Shown here in pieces: positions 54,700 to 61,816 of a DNA stretch of 64,000 nucleotides. This DNA is from Paenibacillus plantarum (GTDB lineage Bacteria; Bacillota; Bacilli; Paenibacillales; NBRC-103111): NCBI RefSeq assembly GCF_013141695.1, contig NZ_WHNY01000090.1:1-64000 (forward strand). The letters are read 5' to 3'. How positions within the stretch are numbered: the first letter of the stretch is position 1; each line of letters starts with the position of its first letter. The position numbers and the translations under genes were made by a program. The notes under the pieces were generated by a model, which saw only the letters and a list, made by a program, of their open reading frames with translations, did no database searches and had not been told where the DNA came from.

Positions 54700-57600
54700 T
54701 TAAATGAGATTCGACTGCTTAAGCAGTCTCTGGATCAGCGTCGCCACTTCAGCACGGGTGACATTGGCTTTGGCTTCTAACTTGCCGCCGCTTCGACCGC
54801 TGATCAGCCCTGCCTTGGCTGCCAACGTGATGCTGTCTATGGCCCACGTTCCCATGTTGGCGCTGTCGGCATAATTGCCGAGCAACGCATCTTTATCAGG
54901 CGCGCCCGTTGCCTTGGCGAGACCTGTCAGCTTCATCGCTTTGGCGATGATAACCATTGCCTGCTCGCGCGTGATCTTGGCGTTTGGCTGGAAGGTTTCA
55001 TCCTCAAAGCCCGAAACTAGGCCGTAGGTTACGGCCGTCTGAATGGCGCTCGCATACCAAGCGTTCGTTGCGACGTCGCCAAAGCTCTGCAATCCCTCGC
55101 CCAGCCTCAGTCCCAATCCACGCCCGATCATCGCCACGAACTCGGCGCGGGTGATGTCCGCGTCCGGATTGAACGTTGTATCGTTCACGCCATGGATGAC
55201 GAGGCGCGCCCCCATGTCGTTCACGGCTTCCTTGGCCCAATGCTTCTCCACGTCGGCAAAGGCGAACGGATGCCAAACGACCGTGTACGTGCTGTTGGTT
55301 AAGCTATTGATTTTCGCGTAAGACTTGCCATCGATCGTTACGATCTTGGTTGGTACGTGCCGCACCGTTCCGTCGGCGTCAACGACGACGCCCGTTGTTA
55401 TTCGGTTCAGGTCGATGCCGTCAGGCAAAGCCACCATGCGTTCGACATAGACGTTAAATGTCGAGACTTCGACCGTTTTCCCGCCATAGGTGCCTGTGAC
55501 CGTGAAGTCAACGGCGGGCACGACAACGGAGAGCTCGCCCTTCGACGCCGCGTTCTCGACTACCTTGGCCATCGTGTCCAGCGTTTGCGCAACCGTGACT
55601 TTTAACAGAATGTCCTCCAGCTTTACACTGCTGCCGAGCTTACCGGCTAATTCGTCGATGTTGATCTCTTTCGCTGGCAACGTATAGGTTCCCTTGTTCG
55701 TCTGCAGAACGATCGTCGCCGAGAGATTCTCCATGTTTTTAACCATCTGACCGTTCAGTTCGCCGACAATGATGTTCGACGCAGAATTGACCGGAATGGT
55801 CACGAATGCATTCGCGCCCTCCGCTTCCAGCATCGCCCGCAGTTTGGCTAGATCAACAACAACCGTCGTCGTCTTAACGCCGTCCAATACCGTCGTTGTT
55901 GCTTTGCCCGCATTTTCAACCTTGCCGTTAACCAGCACGTCGAACGACTCTTCCTTTGAGCCGGCCGTTCCGGTCGATGTCTCATTCAAAGGCTGAGGAG
56001 CAGGCTGCTCGGCGATCACAATGGCCGCCGTTTGACCGAACTTCACGACTAGGTCTTGCGCATCTACCTCGGCTATGCCGATCTTGTCGCCGTTCGCTGC
56101 CGGAATCATCCAATCACTTGGGACGTTCAGGTAGCCGCTAAGCGTGTCGCCGACATTGGGTACGCCTACGACACCGCTGCCGAAGTTGAAGTAGACCAGC
56201 CGGTGATTGTCGTAGACGGTAGACGTCACAGTAATCCGGGTTTTGCCATCGTTTGCCGCGCCACTTGGATCTCCTGCGGTCACGTTCAAACCTCCAGCCG
56301 GAACGGCAGCATTCGTTGTGAAGATTAGCGTAGTTGATGGTCCCGCTGGAACGGAGCCGCTGGCTGCCACCCGTACCTGAACCGTATGCTCGCCGCTCAG
56401 TTGCGGCATGTTGGTTCCGTCATATCGGACGTAAGCTTCACCGTCGACCGAGAATTCCATCGTAGTGTCCAAATCGACAATTGCATTGCTAGCATCGTCG
56501 GCACTCACATTTGGCGCAGCTGGAATGATTGCATTCGAGTCATGAATGGTTACCTGAGCAGGGATGGAGGCAAATGCCGATTCTGTTGCGGCTACTCGCA
56601 CATAATAGACGCCAGGCGCTAGCTCGACAACCGAAGTCCCCGTTATATTCATCCATGTTCCCGTGTTCCCTATTTTAAACTCCATCGCGAGATTTACATT
56701 GAGAATAGAACCGTCATTAGCTCCGTTATAAGTGATATCCGTCACGGTTATATCAACCGGAGCTGCCGGGCGGGAAGGCAAGCTGAGTGTCTGCGCCGCG
56801 CTGTCGGTCGTGGTTGTGCCGTTGCCTTTCTTCACCACGTTCACCGTTAAGCCTAGCCAGCTGCTGTTGATCGCCGCCTTACCGCTGCCGTCAGCCGTCA
56901 CCGCTGTTCCGTTGATGGTGTAGGCGCCGTTCGGCACCAGCCCCGTCAGCTGTTCCTCTGTGTAGTCGATCTCCGCCGCGGGCGTTGGTTCCAACGACGC
57001 GGTGAACGCCGCGATCGTTACCGTCTGCGCAACAGATGCGAAAGCCGAAGTCGTTGCTTTGACGCGCACGGAGTACATATCCGGCGCCAGCCCCGTTACG
57101 GTCGTGCCGCTTATGCTTGTCCAGTTACCGCTTCCCTTTTTGTACTCCATCGCCGTCGTCACGTTCGTTAGCGTACCGTTGTTGCCGTTGATGGACGTCT
57201 CGTCCGTCTTTCCTGCGGTCGGTGTCGCCGGGCGGGCCGGCAGGCTCAACGTCTGCGCCGCGCTGTCGGTCGTGGTTGTGCTATTGCCCTTCTTCACCAC
57301 GTTCACCGTTAAGCCCAGCCAGCTGCTGTTGATCGCCGCCTTACCGCTGCCGTCAGCCGTCACCGCTGTTCCGTTAATGGTGTAGGCGCCGTTCGGCACC
57401 AGCCCCGTCAGCTGTTCCGCCGCATAGTCGATCGCCGCCGCGGGCGTTGGTTCCAACGATGCGGTGAACGCCGCAATCGTTACCGTCTGTGCATCAGATG
57501 CGAAAGCCGAAGACGTTGCTTTGACCCGCACAGAGTACGTATCCGGCGCCAGGCCCGTTACGGTCGTGCCGCTTATGCTTGTCCAGTTGCCGCTTCCCTT

Positions 57601-60561
57601 TTTGTACTCCATCGCCGTCGTCACGTTCGTTAGCGTACCGTTGTTGCCGTTGATGGACGTCTCGTCCGTCTTTCCTGCGGTCGGCGTCGCCGGGCGGGAA
57701 GGCAGGCTCAACGTCTGCGCCGCGCTGTCGGTCGTCGTCGTGCCGTTGCCTTTCTTCACCACGTTCACCGTTAAGCCCAGCCAGCTGCTGTTGATCGCGG
57801 CCTTGCCGCTGCCGTCGGTCGTTACCGCTGTTCCGTTAATGGTGTAGGTGCCGTTCGGCACCAGCCCCGTCAGTTGTTCCGCTGCGTAGTCGATCGCCGC
57901 CGCGGGCGTTGGTTCCGACGATGCGGTGAACGCCGCAATCGTTACCGTCTGCGCAACAGATGCGAAGGCTGAAGACGTTGCTTTGACCCGCACGGCGTAC
58001 GTATCCGGCGCCAGCCCCGTGACGGTCGTGCCGCTTATACTTGTCCAGTTGCCGCTTCCCTTTTGGTACTCCATCGCCGATGTCACGTTCGTTAGCGTAC
58101 CGTTGTTGCCGTTGATGGACGTCTCGTCCGTCTTTCCTGCGGTCGGCGTCGCCGGGCGGGAAGGCAGGCTCAACGTCTGCGCCGCGCTGTCGGTCGTGGT
58201 TGTGCCGTTGCCTTTCTTCACGACGTTCACCGTTAAGCCCAGCCAGCTACTGGTGATCGCCGCCTTGCTATTGCCGTCGGCCGTCACCGCCGTGCCGTCA
58301 ATAGTGTAGGCGCCGTTCGGCACCAGCCCCGTCAGCTGTTCCGCTGCGTAGTCGATCGCCGCCGCGGGCGTTGGTTCCGACGATGCGGTGAACGCCGCGA
58401 TCGTTACCGTCTGTGCATCAGATACGAAAGCCGAAGACGTTGCTTTGACGCGCACGGAGTACGTATCCGGCGCCAGACCCGTTACGGTCGTGCCGCTTAT
58501 GCTTGTCCAGTTGCCGCTTCCCTTTTTGTACTCCATCGCCGATGTCACGTTCGTCAGCGTACCGTTGTTGCCGTTGATGGACGTCTCGTCCGTCTTTCCT
58601 GCGGTCGGCATCGCCGGGCGGGCCGGCAGGCTCAACGTCTGCGACGCGCTGTCGGTCGTGGTTGTGCTGTTGCCCTTCTTCACCACGTTCACAGCTAACC
58701 CCAGCCAGCTGCTGTTGATCGCGGCCTTACCGTTGCCGTCGGCCGTCACCGCCGTTCCGTTAATGGTGTAGGCGCCGTTAAGCACCAGCCCCGTCAACTG
58801 TTCCGCTGCGTAGTCGATCTCCGCCGCCGGCGTTGGTTCTGACGATGCGGTGAACGCCGCGATCGTTACCGTCTGTGCAACAGATGCGAAAGCCGAAGAC
58901 GTTGCTTTGACGCGCACGGCGTACGTATCCGGCGCCAGCCCCGTTACGGTCGTGCCGCTTATGTTTGTCCAGTTGCCACTTCCCTTTTTGTACTCCATCG
59001 CCGTCGTCACGTTCGTCAGCGTACCGTTGTTTCCGTTGATGGACGTCTCGTCCGTCTTTCCTGCGGTCGGCGTCGCCGGGCGGGAAGGCAAGCTGACTGT
59101 CTGCGACGCGCTGTCGGTCGTGGTTGTGCTGTTGCCCTTCTTCACCACGTTCACAGTTAAGCCCAGCCAGCTGCTGTTGATCGCCGCCTTACCGTTGCCG
59201 TCGGCCGTCACCGCCGTTCCGTTAATAGTGTAGGCGCCGTTCGGCACCAGCCCCGTCAACTGTTCCGCTGCGTAGTCGATCGCCGCCGCGGGCGTTGGTT
59301 CCGACGATGCGGTGAACGCCGCGATCGTTACCGTCTGCGCAACAGATGTGAAGGCTGAAGATGTTGCTTTGACGCGCACGGCGTACGTATCCGGCGCCAG
59401 ACCCGTTACGGTCGTGCCGCTTATGCTTGTCCAGTTGCCGCTTCCCTTTTGGTACTCCATCGCCATCGTCACGTTCGTCAGCGTACCGTTGTTGCCGTTG
59501 ATGGACGTCTCGTCCGTCTTTCCTGCGGTCGGCGTCGCCGGGCGGGAAGGCAAGCTGACTGTCTGCGCCGCGCTGTCGGTCGTCGTCGTGCCGTTGCCTT
59601 TCTTCACCACGTTCACAGTTAAGCCCAGCCAGCTGCTGTTGATCGCGGCCTTGCCGCTGCCGTCGGTCGTTACCGCTGTTCCGTTAATGGTGTAGGCGCC
59701 GTTCGGCACCAGCCCCGTCAGTTGTTCCGCTGCGTAGTTAATCCCCGCCGTCGGCGTCCCTTCAGGCGACGTCGCTGCGGTGACCGTAACAGAATTGGAA
59801 GCTGTGGAACTAGAGCCCGTTATCGAAATATTCATCGCTTTAACCGTGAACGTATAGTCTCCTGCTGGTAAACTTGTGACCGTAATCGGACTGGAAGTGC
59901 CCGATGCGGTAATGTTGCCCGGCGAGGAAGTGACGGTGTATCTCGTAATCGCGGCACCGCCGTTACTTGTCGGAGGATCAAAGGATATCCTCGCTTGGTT
60001 AACGCCACCTAAAGCGCTAACGTTCAACGGGGCGCTAGGTGCTGTTATGTTGTAGAGGTTGAATTCATATATTCGAAAATATGTATCGTAATTAGATTTA
60101 ATAACAAGTCTGACATATCTTGCAGAAACTGGGGATGATAAATACTTCACGCCCGAGTCATAGTACTGGGTTGGAGTCATCGTAGCCGAAGCATTAGGAT
60201 CGTTGATCGGAGAGAAGTTTACCCCATTCGAGCTGATTTGCAATTCGATACCCATAATGTACCAACCACGATAAATTTCCCATGAATTAAAGGTCGTCTG
60301 TGTGCCTAAATCGACCGTTAAATAGCCCCCTGTGGTTGTGTTGCTTTGAGACCAGAAAGTACTGTTAATGCCATCTACTGCATTACTTCCCACGTAGCTA
60401 CTAAAAGTTCCGCTTACCGTCACCGGCTTGTTCAGCGCCAGGTTCGTCGCAGCCGCCGCATGCGCCTTTTGCCAATTCAAAAAGGATAGTACGTTAAAAA
60501 TCAGTAAAAACGCCAAAGTTGTTGAGATGAATCTTTTGAGCTTAGGATTATCCCGGTTCAT
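54700..60561 (-). CDS. Giant SLH-anchored surface protein with discoidin, FN3 and seven tandem repeats
   Basis: The 1953-residue protein has a signal peptide ending AHA, a F5/8 type C (discoidin) domain (about 40-175), a fibronectin-III-like domain (about 177-262), seven repeats of about 154 residues (about 268-1340), further beta-rich modules, and three SLH domains at the C-terminus (about 1765-1950) that should bind the pyruvylated wall polysaccharide. Each repeat contains DYAAEQLTGLVPNGAYTING and TDETSINGNNGTLTNVT-like segments. The discoidin domain may bind a glycan outside the cell. GGGAGG is seven bases before the ATG. The two-component genes upstream probably control it. Confidence 0.92.
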   Translation of the reverse strand: MNRDNPKLKRFISTTLAFLLIFNVLSFLNWQKAHAAAATNLALNKPVTVSGTFSSYVGSNAVDGINSTFWSQSNTTTGGYLTVDLGTQTTFNSWEIYRGWYIMGIELQISSNGVNFSPINDPNASATMTPTQYYDSGVKYLSSPVSARYVRLVIKSNYDTYFRIYEFNLYNITAPSAPLNVSALGGVNQARISFDPPTSNGGAAITRYTVTSSPGNITASGTSSPITVTSLPAGDYTFTVKAMNISITGSSSTASNSVTVTAATSPEGTPTAGINYAAEQLTGLVPNGAYTINGTAVTTDGSGKAAINSSWLGLTVNVVKKGNGTTTTDSAAQTVSLPSRPATPTAGKTDETSINGNNGTLTNVTMAMEYQKGSGNWTSISGTTVTGLAPDTYAVRVKATSSAFTSVAQTVTIAAFTASSEPTPAAAIDYAAEQLTGLVPNGAYTINGTAVTADGNGKAAINSSWLGLTVNVVKKGNSTTTTDSASQTVSLPSRPATPTAGKTDETSINGNNGTLTNVTTAMEYKKGSGNWTNISGTTVTGLAPDTYAVRVKATSSAFASVAQTVTIAAFTASSEPTPAAEIDYAAEQLTGLVLNGAYTINGTAVTADGNGKAAINSSWLGLAVNVVKKGNSTTTTDSASQTLSLPARPAMPTAGKTDETSINGNNGTLTNVTSAMEYKKGSGNWTSISGTTVTGLAPDTYSVRVKATSSAFVSDAQTVTIAAFTASSEPTPAAAIDYAAEQLTGLVPNGAYTIDGTAVTADGNSKAAITSSWLGLTVNVVKKGNGTTTTDSAAQTLSLPSRPATPTAGKTDETSINGNNGTLTNVTSAMEYQKGSGNWTSISGTTVTGLAPDTYAVRVKATSSAFASVAQTVTIAAFTASSEPTPAAAIDYAAEQLTGLVPNGTYTINGTAVTTDGSGKAAINSSWLGLTVNVVKKGNGTTTTDSAAQTLSLPSRPATPTAGKTDETSINGNNGTLTNVTTAMEYKKGSGNWTSISGTTVTGLAPDTYSVRVKATSSAFASDAQTVTIAAFTASLEPTPAAAIDYAAEQLTGLVPNGAYTINGTAVTADGSGKAAINSSWLGLTVNVVKKGNSTTTTDSAAQTLSLPARPATPTAGKTDETSINGNNGTLTNVTTAMEYKKGSGNWTSISGTTVTGLAPDMYSVRVKATTSAFASVAQTVTIAAFTASLEPTPAAEIDYTEEQLTGLVPNGAYTINGTAVTADGSGKAAINSSWLGLTVNVVKKGNGTTTTDSAAQTLSLPSRPAAPVDITVTDITYNGANDGSILNVNLAMEFKIGNTGTWMNITGTSVVELAPGVYYVRVAATESAFASIPAQVTIHDSNAIIPAAPNVSADDASNAIVDLDTTMEFSVDGEAYVRYDGTNMPQLSGEHTVQVRVAASGSVPAGPSTTLIFTTNAAVPAGGLNVTAGDPSGAANDGKTRITVTSTVYDNHRLVYFNFGSGVVGVPNVGDTLSGYLNVPSDWMIPAANGDKIGIAEVDAQDLVVKFGQTAAIVIAEQPAPQPLNETSTGTAGSKEESFDVLVNGKVENAGKATTTVLDGVKTTTVVVDLAKLRAMLEAEGANAFVTIPVNSASNIIVGELNGQMVKNMENLSATIVLQTNKGTYTLPAKEINIDELAGKLGSSVKLEDILLKVTVAQTLDTMAKVVENAASKGELSVVVPAVDFTVTGTYGGKTVEVSTFNVYVERMVALPDGIDLNRITTGVVVDADGTVRHVPTKIVTIDGKSYAKINSLTNSTYTVVWHPFAFADVEKHWAKEAVNDMGARLVIHGVNDTTFNPDADITRAEFVAMIGRGLGLRLGEGLQSFGDVATNAWYASAIQTAVTYGLVSGFEDETFQPNAKITREQAMVIIAKAMKLTGLAKATGAPDKDALLGNYADSANMGTWAIDSITLAAKAGLISGRSGGKLEAKANVTRAEVATLIQRLLKQSNLI
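56530..59760 (-). repeat. Seven 462-bp tandem coding repeats
   Basis: Equivalent positions recur exactly every 462 bp (57002, 57464, 57926, 58388, 58850, 59312), with a seventh, more diverged copy at the 3' end of the array (about 56540-57000). Codon-level identity between inner copies is very high, pointing to recent expansion or gene conversion. Confidence 0.92.
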
Positions 60562-60601
60562 TCAAGTGCCTCCCTAGTTGTTTTGATATACGCTATGTGC
60601 C

Positions 60602-60607
60602 ATTATA
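60602..60607 (-). promoter_or_regulatory. -10 box of the SLH repeat-protein gene
   Basis: TATAAT on the minus strand, about 40 bases before the start codon. No normal -35 is present at 17 bases; the position is taken by the 11-bp repeats, as in activator-dependent promoters. Confidence 0.6.
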
Positions 60608-60616
60608 ACGGGAGCG

Positions 60617-60638
60617 ATGTTGCAAAAATGTTGCAAAA
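60617..60638 (-). promoter_or_regulatory. Two perfect 11-bp direct repeats, SARP-type operator
   Basis: TTTTGCAACAT occurs twice in tandem on the minus strand and ends nine bases upstream of the -10 box. SARP activators (ActII-ORF4, DnrI, AfsR) bind direct repeats of 11-bp period about eight bases before the -10 box. The gene immediately upstream encodes a receiver-SARP regulator. Confidence 0.65.
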
Positions 60639-60642
60639 CAAA

Positions 60643-60672
60643 AAGGAACCCGCTTCGGTTAGCAGGTTCCTT
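60643..60672 (-). terminator. Terminator of the two-component operon
   Basis: AAGGAACC pairs with GGTTCCTT and the T-tail TTTTTGTTTT runs into the operator of the next gene. It lies 13 bases after the regulator stop. Confidence 0.85.
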
Positions 60673-60685
60673 CATCTAATAAGGT

Positions 60686-61816
60686 TCAATCCGTTAAGGC
60701 GCTAAGCAACGCGGTAAGCGTCTCTCCCGGCAAAGTACCCAGCTCGGTGCGGATCATCTCGGCATATGCTTCATAGTAGGCAGCCGCGCGTTGCGGACCG
60801 CCGATGCGATGGTGCAGCTTTGACGCCGTTTCCCGCAACGATTCGTCGTATGAATCGTGTTCGACGAGCAGCTCGGCCAGCCGCAGCGCCTTGAGCGGCT
60901 CAACCTCGGCTTTTTCGTAATACAAGAGGAGGTTCTTCCCCAGGTGCAGGAAATACTGACGATACTGACTTCGGTATGGCTCGCACCAGACGCTGTCGAA
61001 TTCTTGCAGGAACGGTCGGCTGCAACGGAGAACGAGTAGCTCCACATAGGCCAGATTATCCGCGATCGGCTCGACGGCATCCAGCACGAACAGTTCTAAT
61101 TCCGCCGCGTCCACTGACAGCGCTTCATCGGACAAAACCAGCCTGTAGCCGTTTCTGACGGAAGCCAGCGCCATTCCCGAGCGGCAATCTCGTAACGTCT
61201 TGTTAATTCTGCTAACCGTGCTTCGAAGGTTGATGCCTGCCTTCTCCTCATTCTGGTTCGGCCAGAGCACCTCGAACAACTCCCACTTGCTGACCTCCTT
61301 TTCACAAGGCTGCAGCAGCATATACGCGAACAACTCCGCGCACTTGGCCGTTACCCAGCGAACCGGCTCGTGGGCATCATCCATATGCAGCGCGAACTTG
61401 CCGAATAGCGTGGCAACAGCCGTCCGTTGTCCGCTGCCTATGGCTCCTCCGCGATGCTGTCTTCTTTTCGAAATGCGTTCAAGCGTACGCTCCAAATCTT
61501 CCTCCATCACCGGCTTTAGCAAATAGTCGAGCGCATTCACCCGAAAAGCGTCGAGCGCATATTGATTGTAGGCGGTAATGAACACAACTTCCATGTCGAG
61601 CTTGTCCGCATATACCTGCTCCGCGATTTCCAATCCGCTCAGCTCCGGCATTTCGATATCCAGAAACAGTACATCAGGCTGTAATGCTTTGGCCATTCCA
61701 AACGCCTCGTGAGGATTCACGCAGCGACCCAACACCTTTGCGCCGGCATGAACCAACATTCTGTCAACTTGCTCGGCAACGAGCTGTTCATCATCTACGA
61801 CAATCGCTCTTATCAT
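60686..61816 (-). CDS. Response regulator with receiver, winged helix and SARP-type BTAD domain
   Basis: The 376-residue protein has a receiver domain (VVDDEQ, VLFLDIEMPELSG, FITAY, LLKPV; 1-120), a winged helix (about 140-230, with CAELFAYMLLQ and INLRSTVSRINKTLR) and an all-helical BTAD-like region (about 240-376). This is the receiver-SARP type found in Bacillales, where it works with hybrid kinases. Its start overlaps the kinase stop as ATGA. The direct repeats behind it upstream of the SLH protein gene are its probable target. Confidence 0.9.
   Translation of the reverse strand: MIRAIVVDDEQLVAEQVDRMLVHAGAKVLGRCVNPHEAFGMAKALQPDVLFLDIEMPELSGLEIAEQVYADKLDMEVVFITAYNQYALDAFRVNALDYLLKPVMEEDLERTLERISKRRQHRGGAIGSGQRTAVATLFGKFALHMDDAHEPVRWVTAKCAELFAYMLLQPCEKEVSKWELFEVLWPNQNEEKAGINLRSTVSRINKTLRDCRSGMALASVRNGYRLVLSDEALSVDAAELELFVLDAVEPIADNLAYVELLVLRCSRPFLQEFDSVWCEPYRSQYRQYFLHLGKNLLLYYEKAEVEPLKALRLAELLVEHDSYDESLRETASKLHHRIGGPQRAAAYYEAYAEMIRTELGTLPGETLTALLSALTD

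Noticed and set aside
57002..59695. Series of 127-codon open frames on the plus strand every 462 bp
   Set aside because: They are the antisense of the coding repeats of the SLH protein; they have no RBS and simply repeat with the array.
56530..59760. Regular repeats as a CRISPR array
   Set aside because: The period is 462 bp, the units are coding and there are no short repeats with unique spacers.
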